Of a stretch of 36,851 nt of DNA, positions 8,663 to 17,174 are shown one piece after another. Origin of the DNA: an uncultured Pelagibacteraceae bacterium (GTDB lineage: Bacteria > Pseudomonadota > Alphaproteobacteria > Pelagibacterales > Pelagibacteraceae); assembly GCA_902558815.1 (NCBI GenBank), contig CACEFF010000011.1:1-36851 (forward strand). The letters run 5' to 3'. The notes under the pieces are model-generated. The model had not been told where the DNA came from. It did not search any database and saw only the letters and a list, made by a program, of their open reading frames with translations. A program made the translations under genes and the position numbers. The stretch's first letter is position 1; each line of letters opens with the position of its first letter.

Positions 8663-9727
8663 ATGAGTTTAGAATTAAAAAATGTTGAAAAAAAAGTAGG
8701 AATAGAAACTCATATATATTCAACTAATCTAAAATTAGAAAAAAACACCATTAATGTTCTATTAGGTTCCACACTTGCAGGCAAAACAACTCTTATGCAA
8801 ATTATGGCTGGTCTAGACAAACCTACATCAGGTGAAATTTGGTTTAATGGTGAAAATGTTACTGGCAAAGAAGTTCAAAAAAGAAATGTTTCTATGGTTT
8901 ACCAACAATTTATCAATTATCCAAACTTTACTGTTTTTGAAAATATTGCTTCACCTTTAAAAATCACTGGTGTGAAAACTGATCAAATTAAAGAAAGAGT
9001 AGGAAAAGTTGCTGAGCTCTTAAAATTATCAGCTATGTTAAATAAAAAACCTGATGAATTATCTGGAGGACAGCAACAGAGAACTGCCTTAGCAAGAGCA
9101 CTAGTAAAAGATTCAGATTTAATATTACTAGATGAACCATTAGCTAATTTAGATTTTAAACTTCGTGAAGAGCTAAGAGAAGAATTACCTAAACTTTTTG
9201 AAGATAGAGATTGTATTGTCGTATATGCAACAACAGAACCCTTGGATGCATTAATGATAGGTGGAAATACTGCAACATTATTAGAAGGAAATGTTATTCA
9301 GTATGGAAAAACTTTAAATGTTTACAATAAACCTGAAAATTTAACTTCAGCTAAAGTATTTAGTGACCCTCCAATGAACATAGCTGAAATAATCAAAAGT
9401 GGAGAAATATTTAAAATAAAAGATAATAACGTTCAGTGGAAGTCAAACTTAAAAATCAAAGATGGAGACTATAAAATAGGTATAAGACCACACAATATAA
9501 CCACATACAAAGAAGGAAATAATTCAGTTGAAATTAATGGAAAAGTTTTGATTACCGAATTAAGTGGGTCAGAAAGTTTAATTCATTTTACTAACGGAAA
9601 ACTTAACTGGGTTTCGTTATCAAACGGTATTCAACAAAAAAATATTGGTGAGATTACAAAATTATTTATGAATGTAGATGAATTTTTGTATTTTGATTCA
9701 AATAACAGATTGGTAGCTAATGGCTAA
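8663..9727 (+). CDS. glpS: Glycerol ABC transporter ATP-binding protein 1 (GlpS-like)
   Basis: One of two non-identical ATPase subunits, 354 aa from the ATG at 8663. An upstream in-frame start at 8624 falls in the loop of the glpV terminator hairpin and is rejected. It shows Walker A GSTLAGKTT (residues 35-43), Q-loop MVYQQFINYP, an intact signature LSGGQQQRTALARAL (133-147), and Walker B LILLDEP with Glu158. The H-loop is changed: where relatives have THDQ, this has TTEP, so the switch His is Thr191. The C-terminal 110 residues form the UgpC/MalK-type OB-fold regulatory region. It overlaps glpT by 8 bp. Confidence 0.9.
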   Translation: MSLELKNVEKKVGIETHIYSTNLKLEKNTINVLLGSTLAGKTTLMQIMAGLDKPTSGEIWFNGENVTGKEVQKRNVSMVYQQFINYPNFTVFENIASPLKITGVKTDQIKERVGKVAELLKLSAMLNKKPDELSGGQQQRTALARALVKDSDLILLDEPLANLDFKLREELREELPKLFEDRDCIVVYATTEPLDALMIGGNTATLLEGNVIQYGKTLNVYNKPENLTSAKVFSDPPMNIAEIIKSGEIFKIKDNNVQWKSNLKIKDGDYKIGIRPHNITTYKEGNNSVEINGKVLITELSGSESLIHFTNGKLNWVSLSNGIQQKNIGEITKLFMNVDEFLYFDSNNRLVANG

Positions 9728-10784
9728 AATTACATTAAAAGATCTAAGTCATAGCTATTTAACAAAACAAAGTAGTGATGCAGACTGGGCATTGAAGGGA
9801 GTTGATATTAATTGGGAAGATGGAGGAGCTTACGCATTACTAGGCCCTTCTGGTTGTGGAAAGACAACATTATTAAATATTATTTCAGGTTTATTAAAAC
9901 CAACTAAAGGTGAAATTTTATTTGACGATAGGGATGTAACGGCTTTAAACCCAGTTGAGAGAGATATTGCACAAATATTTCAGTTTCCAGTTATATATGA
10001 CACAATGAGTGTTTACGACAATTTAGCTTTCCCACTTAAAAATAGAGGCCTTTCTAAAACAGAAATTGATGCAAAAGTAAAAGAAATTGGAGAAATGTTA
10101 GAACTTACATCAACTCTAAATAATAAAGCTGCTGGTTTAACAGCAGATGGAAAACAAAAAATTTCTTTAGGAAGAGGATTAGTGAGATCAGATGTGAATG
10201 TTATTATGTTTGATGAACCTCTAACGGTTATTGATCCTCATTTAAAATGGGTTTTAAGGTCAAAATTAAAAGAATTACACCAAAAAATTAATCGGACTAT
10301 GATTTATGTTACCCACGATCAAATTGAAGCCTTAACTTTTGCAGATCAAGTAGTAGTTATGCATGAAGGGCAAATTGTTCAAACAGGTACTCCTGTAGAA
10401 TTATTTGAAAAACCAAAACATACTTTTGTAGGACATTTTATTGGTTCACCAGGTATGAATATTCTTCCTTGTGAAATTGAAAATGGCCAAATTAATTTTG
10501 AAGGAAAGATATTACCTAATAATACAAGTATTAAAAAATTAAATTTTAGCAAAACTCAAGTAGGTATAAGGCCAGAATTTATTAATTTTTCTGATGAGGG
10601 AATTGAAGTAAAGATTAAAAGGGTTAGTAATACAGGTAGACATAAAGTAATTGATACCGAGTGTAGTAGTGGAATTATTAAAATTTTAACTAATGCTTCT
10701 GCAGAAATACCAAGTGATAACGCACATATAACTTTTGATCAAAAATATACTTATGTATATGGAGATGATTGGATAATTGAATAA
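9720..10784 (+). CDS. glpT: Glycerol ABC transporter ATP-binding protein 2 (GlpT-like ATPase)
   Basis: Second ATPase subunit, 354 aa, UgpC/MalK type. Walker A is GPSGCGKTT (42-50), Walker B VIMFDEP with Glu166, and the H-loop TTHDQ-type segment is intact (VTHDQ, His199). The ABC signature is degenerate: LTADGKQK at 140-147 replaces LSGGQQQR. It thus complements GlpS, which keeps the signature but lost the H-loop His. A C-terminal OB-fold region (IGSPGMNILPCEI onward) follows. It starts inside the end of glpS, and its stop overlaps the glpP start by 1 bp. The symbol follows the rhizobial GlpSTPQUV naming and is not the E. coli GlpT antiporter. Confidence 0.88.
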   Translation: MAKITLKDLSHSYLTKQSSDADWALKGVDINWEDGGAYALLGPSGCGKTTLLNIISGLLKPTKGEILFDDRDVTALNPVERDIAQIFQFPVIYDTMSVYDNLAFPLKNRGLSKTEIDAKVKEIGEMLELTSTLNNKAAGLTADGKQKISLGRGLVRSDVNVIMFDEPLTVIDPHLKWVLRSKLKELHQKINRTMIYVTHDQIEALTFADQVVVMHEGQIVQTGTPVELFEKPKHTFVGHFIGSPGMNILPCEIENGQINFEGKILPNNTSIKKLNFSKTQVGIRPEFINFSDEGIEVKIKRVSNTGRHKVIDTECSSGIIKILTNASAEIPSDNAHITFDQKYTYVYGDDWIIE

Positions 10785-11650
10785 TGAACAAAACACCTAA
10801 TCAAAAAGCCTGGTTATTTGTAATTCCTGTATTTGCACTTGTTGCGTTTAACGCTGTAGTGCCATTAATGACTGTTGTTAACTATTCCTTTCAAGAAACT
10901 TTTGGAAGTAACGTTTTTCAATGGGAAGGCACAAGATGGTTCAAAGAAATTTTACATTCTGAAAGATTTCATGCATCTCTAGGTCGACAATTTATATTCA
11001 CTTTTATAATTCTTCTAATACAGTTACCTCTAGGTATAGCTATTGCTTTAACTATGCCTAAAAAGGGTTGGGGTGTTCCTGTTTGTTTAATTTTAATGTC
11101 AATGCCGTTATTAATTCCTTGGAATGTAGTAGGAGCTATGTGGAATATTTTTGCTCTTCCCGACATAGGTTTTCTTGGAAATTCTTTAAATTCACTTGGT
11201 TTTGATTATAATTTTACTCAACAAAGTGGAGATGCTTGGTTCACAACTATTCTTATGGACGTTTGGCATTGGACTTCTTTAGTTGTTCTTTTATCTTACG
11301 CAGGTTTAAATTCAATTCAGCCAGCATACTATCAAGCTGCAGAAATAGATGGTGCTAGTAGATGGGATATCTTTAGATATATAGAATTACCTAAAATGAA
11401 AAAAGTTTTAACTTTAGCTATACTTTTAAGGTTTATGGATAGCTTTATGATCTATACAGAACCTTTTGTTTTAACAGGAGGTGGACCTGGTAATGCAACA
11501 AATTTTCTATCGTTAGATTTAGTAAAAATGGCTTTAGGTCAATTTGATCTTGGACCTGCAGCTGCTATGTCTCTTATCTATTTTTTAATTGTACTTTTAA
11601 TGTGTTGGGTTTTTTATAGCTTAATGATGAAAGATGAGGGCAGAACATGA
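10784..11650 (+). CDS. glpP: Glycerol ABC transporter permease 1 (GlpP-like)
   Basis: Inner-membrane permease, 288 aa, MalF/UgpA-type. About six membrane segments are visible, starting WLFVIPVFALVAFNAVVPL. The EAA loop that docks on the ATPase is YYQAAEIDGASRWDIFRYIELP. The segment YTEPFVLTGGGPGNATNFLS is characteristic of sugar-type permeases of this group. It overlaps glpT by one base (TAATG) and glpQ by four (ATGA), so the three are translationally coupled. Confidence 0.9.
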   Translation: MNKTPNQKAWLFVIPVFALVAFNAVVPLMTVVNYSFQETFGSNVFQWEGTRWFKEILHSERFHASLGRQFIFTFIILLIQLPLGIAIALTMPKKGWGVPVCLILMSMPLLIPWNVVGAMWNIFALPDIGFLGNSLNSLGFDYNFTQQSGDAWFTTILMDVWHWTSLVVLLSYAGLNSIQPAYYQAAEIDGASRWDIFRYIELPKMKKVLTLAILLRFMDSFMIYTEPFVLTGGGPGNATNFLSLDLVKMALGQFDLGPAAAMSLIYFLIVLLMCWVFYSLMMKDEGRT

Positions 11651-12447
11651 AAAAAATAAAATGGGTGGTACCAACATTCTACATAATTTTTTTAATGTTA
11701 CCTATTTATTGGTTGCTAAATATGTCATTTAAATCAACCACTGAAATTATAAATGTTTATTCATTGTGGCCACAAGATTTTACTTTAGATAATTATAAAA
11801 CAATATTTACAGATAGCACCTGGTATATGGGTTATGTAAATTCTATTACGTACACAGTTTTTAACACTATAATTTCTGTGTCCGCAGCACTGCCTGCTGC
11901 GTATGCCTTTTCAAGATATAAATTTTTAGGAGATAAACATTTATTTTTCTGGCTTTTGACAAACAGAATGGCTCCCCCAGCTGTTTTTGCTTTACCTTTC
12001 TTTCAATTTTACTCATCAGTAAATTTATTTGATACACATATTGCTATTGCGCTATCTCATTGTCTCTTTAATATTCCTCTTGCTGTTTGGATATTGGAAG
12101 GCTTCATGTCTGCTGTTCCTAAAGAATTAGATGAAACTGCATATGTTGATGGGTATTCTTTTCCTAAATTTTTCTTTAAAATTTTTATTCCTACAATAGC
12201 TGCTGGAATAGGTATTACTATGTTTTTTTGTTTTATGTTTTCTTGGGTTGAATTATTGTTGGCAAAAACTCTAACTGCTACAATAGCTAAACCAATTGCA
12301 GCTATAATGACAAGAACCTCTAGCACATCAGGTTACGAGCTTGGTTTATTAGCAGCAGCTGGAAGCTTAACTATTTTACCTGGAGCAGTAGTAATTTATT
12401 TTGTAAGAAATTATATTGCTAAAGGGTTTGCAATGGGGAGAGTATGA
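11647..12447 (+). CDS. glpQ: Glycerol ABC transporter permease 2 (GlpQ-like)
   Basis: Partner permease of MalG/UgpE type, 266 aa with about six membrane helices. Its EAA loop is ELDETAYVDGYSFPKFFFKIFIP. The N-terminal region (YWLLNMSFKSTTEI ... WPQDFTLDNYKTIF) is typical of second-subunit carbohydrate permeases. It overlaps both neighbours by ATGA. This is a transporter subunit and should not be confused with the glycerophosphodiester phosphodiesterase of the same symbol in E. coli. Confidence 0.9.
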   Translation: MKKIKWVVPTFYIIFLMLPIYWLLNMSFKSTTEIINVYSLWPQDFTLDNYKTIFTDSTWYMGYVNSITYTVFNTIISVSAALPAAYAFSRYKFLGDKHLFFWLLTNRMAPPAVFALPFFQFYSSVNLFDTHIAIALSHCLFNIPLAVWILEGFMSAVPKELDETAYVDGYSFPKFFFKIFIPTIAAGIGITMFFCFMFSWVELLLAKTLTATIAKPIAAIMTRTSSTSGYELGLLAAAGSLTILPGAVVIYFVRNYIAKGFAMGRV

Positions 12448-12800
12448 TTTTTACAAATCTGTATGCATCTGGCTGGTCTTCAGTTGGTAAACCTAAAGAA
12501 AAAGGTCTTTTTGATTTTGATTTTATAACATGGATGGCTTGGACTTGGCCTACAGCAAGTTTTTTTATTTTCATAGCCCTTTGTATTACAATTATGTATT
12601 TATGGGAAAAAAAGGCTCCAGGTGGAAGCCCTAGAAAAGGAATATTAACATTAAACACTACAAGAGGTGATAGATTATTTGTTTCACTCCTTAGTGCAGC
12701 CTTCATTCATCTGGCTTGGTTAGGTCTTACAGATTTTAGTCTTTGGTTTGCAACAATAATTTCATTTGTATTTGCAGTTTTTGTTTTTAAATTTGTCTAA
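12444..12800 (+). CDS. glpU: Small membrane protein of the glycerol transporter operon (DUF2160/GlpU-like)
   Basis: The 118-aa product has about three hydrophobic segments (around FITWMAWTWPTASFFIFIALCITIM, FVSLLSAAFIHLAWLGL, and the C-terminal IISFVFAVFVFKFV; each partly quoted by position). The Trp-rich start and the KKAPGGSPRKG loop match the small DUF2160-type protein that accompanies GlpSTPQV in rhizobia. Its function is unknown; it may be an accessory subunit of the importer. It overlaps glpQ by 4 bp and ends 3 bp before the gpsA-like gene. Confidence 0.8.
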   Translation: MIFTNLYASGWSSVGKPKEKGLFDFDFITWMAWTWPTASFFIFIALCITIMYLWEKKAPGGSPRKGILTLNTTRGDRLFVSLLSAAFIHLAWLGLTDFSLWFATIISFVFAVFVFKFV

Positions 12801-12803
12801 TTT

Positions 12804-13832
12804 ATGAAAAAAATTATTATAATTGGTGCTGGTGCAATGGGTTCAGCTTTTTCTATTCCCTGTGCAGATAAATTACATGAAGTTTTTTTAGTTGGTTCCT
12901 TTCTAGAAGATAAACTCATAGATGAAATTAATGAGTCAAATAACTATCACCCTGTTTTAAAATGCCAACTTCCAAAAAAAGTTAATGTAATCAAGTTTTC
13001 AGAATTTAATGACCAAATAAACAAAAATATTGATTTATTAGTTATTGGTGTAAGTTCAAAAGGTATTGACTGGATAGGAGAAGAAATATCTAAATTTTAC
13101 AGTGATAAAACTAATATTCTTTTATTAACTAAGGGCCTAACTATTATTAATAATCAGTTTGAAACTTTAGCAGAGAAATTAAAAAAGATTTTAAATCAAA
13201 AAGGTATTAACAATCCAAAAATATCTGCAGTAGGAGGACCATGTCTTGCAAATGGGCTAGCTAATAGAATAAATAGCAGTGTAGTTCTTGCTAATGAGAA
13301 TATAAATTTAGTTAAAGAAATTGGTAAATTAATTTCAACGGAATATTATTCAACTGAATATTCAGATGACATTATTGGAGTTGAAGTTTGTGCTGCCTCA
13401 AAAAATATTTATTCTATGCTAATTGGAGCCTCTGAGGGATTAAGTAGTAAATCTTTAAGTGATGAAATAAAGAATAAGTATTATCTTAATACCGCTGCAT
13501 CTTTAGCTTACAAAGCGGTCTCAGAAATGAAAAATTTAACAAAAAAATTGAATGGCAAGCCAGAAACAGCATATGGGCTTGCTGGGTTAGGTGATCTTTA
13601 TGTTAGTTCAGCTGGTGGAAGAAACAGTAAGATGGGATATTATTTAGGCCAGGGACATCTTTTTAAAGAGGCTAAAGAAAAATTTATGAAAGATGTTACA
13701 GTTGAAGGAGCTGATCTAGCTTTAGCTATTGGTCCAAAAATTTTAAAAGAATTTGATATAAATGAATTTCCATTATTATTAAGTGTTATTGGATGTATAT
13801 ATAAAAATGAAAAATTAGAAATTAGTTGGTAA
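12804..13832 (+). CDS. gpsA: Divergent NAD(P)-dependent glycerol-3-phosphate dehydrogenase
   Basis: Interconverts glycerol-3-phosphate and dihydroxyacetone phosphate. The 342-aa product starts with a Rossmann fold (IIIIGAGAMGSAFSIP). It keeps the GpsA fingerprint: EVCAASKN with the catalytic Lys, and AGLGDLYVSSAGGRNSKMG for phosphate binding. The sequence is clearly divergent from housekeeping GpsA. It is the last gene of the glycerol unit, 3 bp after glpU. No flavin-dependent GlpD is visible in the window, so this enzyme may oxidise glycerol-3-phosphate here rather than make it for lipids. It ends 2 bp from the convergent fhs gene, with no terminator between. Confidence 0.85.
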   Translation: MKKIIIIGAGAMGSAFSIPCADKLHEVFLVGSFLEDKLIDEINESNNYHPVLKCQLPKKVNVIKFSEFNDQINKNIDLLVIGVSSKGIDWIGEEISKFYSDKTNILLLTKGLTIINNQFETLAEKLKKILNQKGINNPKISAVGGPCLANGLANRINSSVVLANENINLVKEIGKLISTEYYSTEYSDDIIGVEVCAASKNIYSMLIGASEGLSSKSLSDEIKNKYYLNTAASLAYKAVSEMKNLTKKLNGKPETAYGLAGLGDLYVSSAGGRNSKMGYYLGQGHLFKEAKEKFMKDVTVEGADLALAIGPKILKEFDINEFPLLLSVIGCIYKNEKLEISW

Positions 13833-13834
13833 TT

Positions 13835-15526
13835 TTAAAATAATCCCTCAATCTCACCTTTTTTATTTAATTTAATCTTGTCAGCTGCAGGAACTTTGGG
13901 TAATCCAGGCATTGTCATTATTGATCCACAAACTACAACAATAAATTCAGCACCAGATGATAATCTCACCTCTCTAATTGGAATTTCATGGTTTGATGGA
14001 GCCCCTTTAAGTTTTGGATCAGTTGAAAAACTATATTGAGTTTTAGCTATACATACTGGTAAATGCCCATATCCGTTATTTTCATAAATTCTTAGTTGTT
14101 CTTTTACATCTTCACTGGCTGTAATTCTATCAGCTCCATAAATTTCTTTCGCAATTAAATCAATCTTTTTCCATAATTTTAAATTATCTTTATATAAAAA
14201 ATTAAATTTATTTATTTTTTTTTTATCTTTACATATTTTCACAACTTTTTTTGCAAGATCTGTTGTACCTTTTCCACCTTTAGCCCAATGTTTACATTCA
14301 CTTACCTCAACTTTCATATCTTTACAAAAGTCTAAAACTGTCTTTACCTCTCTTTTTGTATCCAGTGCAAAATGATTTATTGCTACAATAGGTTCTAATC
14401 CAAATTTTTTTATATTCTTTATATGCCTTTCTAGGTTAACAAGACCCTTTTTTAATGAATTAATATTTTCTTTTTTTAGGTCTCCTTTTTCTACACCTCC
14501 ATGCATTTTCAAAGCTCTAATTGTTGCAACAATAACTACGCAACGAGGTTTAAGACCTGCTTTTCTACATTTAATATCTAAAAATTTTTCTGCACCAAGA
14601 TCAGCACCAAAACCTGCTTCAGTTACTACGTAGTCAGATAATTTGAGTGCACTTTTAGTTGCAATAACTGAGTTACATCCATGCGCAATGTTTGCAAACG
14701 GACCTCCATGAATTATAGCAGGATTATTTTCTAAACTTTGAGTTACATTGGGTCTTATTGCTTCTTTTAGTAAAACAGTCATTGGACCATTAGCGTTAAG
14801 ATCTCTTGCATAAAGAGGATTTCCCTCTTTATTATATGCAATTGTGATATTACCAATTCTTTTTTCTAAATCTTTTAAGTCATTAGAAAGACAAAAAATT
14901 GCCATCACCTCTGATGCAACTGTAATATCAAAGCCGTCAACTCTCTTAAAATCTTTAGCAACCCCATTAGTATTAATATCTATAAATCTTAATGCACGAT
15001 CATTCATATCCATCACGCGCTTCCAAACAATTCTATTTTCATCTATATTTAATTTGTTCCCCCAATATATATGATTATCAATCATTGCTGACAACAAGTT
15101 GTGAGCTGATGTGATAGCATGAAAGTCACCTGTAAAATGTAAATTTATTTGTTCCATCGGAACAACCTGAGCATAGCCACCTCCAGCAGCACCACCTTTC
15201 ATTCCAAATGAGGGACCTAAACTAGGCTCTCTCAAACAAACAATTGATTTTTTTCCAATCTTATTTAAACCATCATTTAAACCAACAGATGTCGTTGTCT
15301 TGCCCTCTCCAGCTGGTGTAGGGGTTATAGCTGTCACTAAAATTAAATTACCGTCTTTTTTTTTCTTAAGTTTATCTAAAAATTCAAAATTTATTTTAGC
15401 AATATGTCTACCCATTGGACTAAATGCACTACTTTTATCAGGAACGTTAATCTTAGCTAGAATTTTATTAATTGGCTTCATTTTAGCTTTTCGAGCTATT
15501 TCAATATCTGATTTGATTTTGGCCAT
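13835..15526 (-). CDS. fhs: Formate--tetrahydrofolate ligase
   Basis: Joins formate to tetrahydrofolate using ATP to give 10-formyl-THF; it can also run in reverse to yield ATP. The 563-aa product has the expected length and motifs: P-loop [16 protein letters not shown], the [23 protein letters not shown] block, [15 protein letters not shown], and [13 protein letters not shown]. It is divergent from soxBDAG, which releases C1 units from sarcosine, so the two operons probably serve the same folate pool. The 121-bp spacer between them (15527-15647) is very AT-rich and no convincing promoter could be fixed in it. Confidence 0.96.
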   Translation of the reverse strand: MAKIKSDIEIARKAKMKPINKILAKINVPDKSSAFSPMGRHIAKINFEFLDKLKKKKDGNLILVTAITPTPAGEGKTTTSVGLNDGLNKIGKKSIVCLREPSLGPSFGMKGGAAGGGYAQVVPMEQINLHFTGDFHAITSAHNLLSAMIDNHIYWGNKLNIDENRIVWKRVMDMNDRALRFIDINTNGVAKDFKRVDGFDITVASEVMAIFCLSNDLKDLEKRIGNITIAYNKEGNPLYARDLNANGPMTVLLKEAIRPNVTQSLENNPAIIHGGPFANIAHGCNSVIATKSALKLSDYVVTEAGFGADLGAEKFLDIKCRKAGLKPRCVVIVATIRALKMHGGVEKGDLKKENINSLKKGLVNLERHIKNIKKFGLEPIVAINHFALDTKREVKTVLDFCKDMKVEVSECKHWAKGGKGTTDLAKKVVKICKDKKKINKFNFLYKDNLKLWKKIDLIAKEIYGADRITASEDVKEQLRIYENNGYGHLPVCIAKTQYSFSTDPKLKGAPSNHEIPIREVRLSSGAEFIVVVCGSIMTMPGLPKVPAADKIKLNKKGEIEGLF

Positions 15527-15647
15527 AGTAATTTTTATTTAATAAAATCGCCTGATTAGTATCTCTTTTTAATAGCTTTGGAAATATCTAAAAATTATAT
15601 ATAAAAAAAATATGAACTATTTATATTCATTATTATAAAATTTATTC

Positions 15648-16904
15648 ATGCAAAAATATTCAATTTTTAGCCTAATCAAGAATGCTTTTTCTAATCATGA
15701 AAAATGGGATCTGGCATGGAAAGACCCTATTCCAAAGAAAGAATATGATGTTGTTATAATTGGGGGTGGAGGTCATGGTTTAGCAACTGCATATTATCTA
15801 GCAAAAGAGCATAATATAACCAATGTTGCTATCATTGAAAAAGGTTGGATAGGTGGAGGAAACGTCGGCCGTAATACAACAATAATAAGATCAAATTACA
15901 TGCATGACGATAATGCATTATTTAGCGAATTTGGGATGAAACTTTGGAGAAAGATGAGTCAGGATTTAAATTATAATGTGATGTTTTCACCAAGGGGAAT
16001 TATCAACCTTGCACATTCAGATGCACAGATGAATGTTTATGCAAGAAGAGGAAATTCAATGAGATTAAATGGTATTGATGCGGAATTATTAAACAGAGAA
16101 CAGGTAAGAGAAATCATTCCTATGGCAGATTTTTCTGAGAATGTCAGATTTCCAATTTTCGGTGGATTAATGCAGCCTAGTGCAGGAACAGCAAGACACG
16201 ATGCAGTGGCATGGGGTTATGCAAGACAAGCAGATTCAATGGGAGTTGATATAATTCAAAATTGTGAAGTAACAGGCTTTGATGTTTCAGGTGGAAAAAT
16301 AAAAGGTGTTAGAACTTCACGTGGAGATATAAAAACAAAAAAAATAGGATTATGTGTTGCAGGCAGTACAAATATTCTTGCTGAAAAATTGAATATGACA
16401 TTACCAATTGAAACACATCTTTTACAAGCATGTGTTTCTGAACCAGTAAAACCAGTTTTAGACAGAGTTGTAACTTTTGGTGCAGGACATTTTTATATAA
16501 GTCAATCAGATAAAGGTGAAATGGTAATGGGTGGTGATCTAGATGGTTATAATAGCTATGCTCAAAGAGGAAACCTCCCAACGTTACAGCATGTATTAAC
16601 AGAGGGAATTGCAATGATGCCGTTCTTAAGTAAATTAAAAATGCTCAGAACTTGGGGTGGAATAATGGATATGTCGATGGATGGTTCACCTATTATCGAT
16701 AAAACTCATATTGAAGGTTTGTATTTAAATTGCGGTTGGTGTTATGGTGGATTTAAAGCTACACCAGCATCTGGCTGGACATTTGCACATACTATTGCAC
16801 AAGATAGAGTTCACGAATTAAATGCAGGATACAATTTAAATAGATTTAATACAGGTCACTTATTAGACGAAAAGGGACTTGGTACAAAAACTTGGATTTC
16901 ATAA
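15648..16904 (+). CDS. soxB: Sarcosine oxidase beta subunit
   Basis: FAD- and FMN-binding catalytic subunit that oxidises sarcosine, 418 aa. The start MQKYSIFSLIKNAF is the usual SoxB N-terminus. It has the dinucleotide fold VVIIGGGGHGLATAYYL, then IIEKGWIGGGNVGRNTTIIRSNY typical of the DAO family. The C-terminal block LRTWGGIMDMSMDGSPIID and LNCGWCYGGFKATPASGW is also conserved. It is first of four tightly packed genes (soxBDAG) and directly abuts soxD. Confidence 0.96.
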   Translation: MQKYSIFSLIKNAFSNHEKWDLAWKDPIPKKEYDVVIIGGGGHGLATAYYLAKEHNITNVAIIEKGWIGGGNVGRNTTIIRSNYMHDDNALFSEFGMKLWRKMSQDLNYNVMFSPRGIINLAHSDAQMNVYARRGNSMRLNGIDAELLNREQVREIIPMADFSENVRFPIFGGLMQPSAGTARHDAVAWGYARQADSMGVDIIQNCEVTGFDVSGGKIKGVRTSRGDIKTKKIGLCVAGSTNILAEKLNMTLPIETHLLQACVSEPVKPVLDRVVTFGAGHFYISQSDKGEMVMGGDLDGYNSYAQRGNLPTLQHVLTEGIAMMPFLSKLKMLRTWGGIMDMSMDGSPIIDKTHIEGLYLNCGWCYGGFKATPASGWTFAHTIAQDRVHELNAGYNLNRFNTGHLLDEKGLGTKTWIS

Positions 16905-17174
16905 ATGCTTCATATTAAATGTCCACATTGTGGAATGAGATCACAAAATGAATTCTCTTATGGAGGAGATGCTAGTGTCAAAAGACCTGAATTAGGAAAA
17001 GAAATATCAAATCAAGACTGGGATAGTTTTGTTTATAATAGAAAAAGTTTAAGAGGGAAACACTGGGAGTTGTGGCAACATTTATCAGGTTGTCGACAAT
17101 GGATAAAAGTTGAAAGGGATACAGCAACTCATGAAATTTTTAACACACTTAAAGCTAATGAGGAAATTTTATAA
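16905..17174 (+). CDS. soxD: Sarcosine oxidase delta subunit
   Basis: Small zinc-binding subunit, 89 aa. The four zinc ligands of the family are in place: Cys6 and Cys9 (IKCPHCG), His59 and Cys63 (WQHLSGCRQW). The N-terminus and the RDTATHEI C-terminal motif are standard. It is joined to soxB without a gap and overlaps soxA by one base. Confidence 0.96.
   Translation: MLHIKCPHCGMRSQNEFSYGGDASVKRPELGKEISNQDWDSFVYNRKSLRGKHWELWQHLSGCRQWIKVERDTATHEIFNTLKANEEIL

Noticed and set aside
12419..12706. 95-codon minus-strand frame across glpQ/glpU
   Set aside because: It lies opposite the overlapping glpQ-glpU junction, where coding on the plus strand is supported by family matches.
15527..15647. Riboswitch in the fhs/soxB spacer
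   Set aside because: Glycine and SAM-type riboswitches occur in SAR11, but the 121-bp spacer is almost pure A/T without recognisable conserved cores.
16309..16614. 101-codon open frame on the minus strand within soxB
   Set aside because: Antisense to a well-conserved oxidase gene, with a low-complexity His/Leu/Phe-rich composition; a shadow frame.
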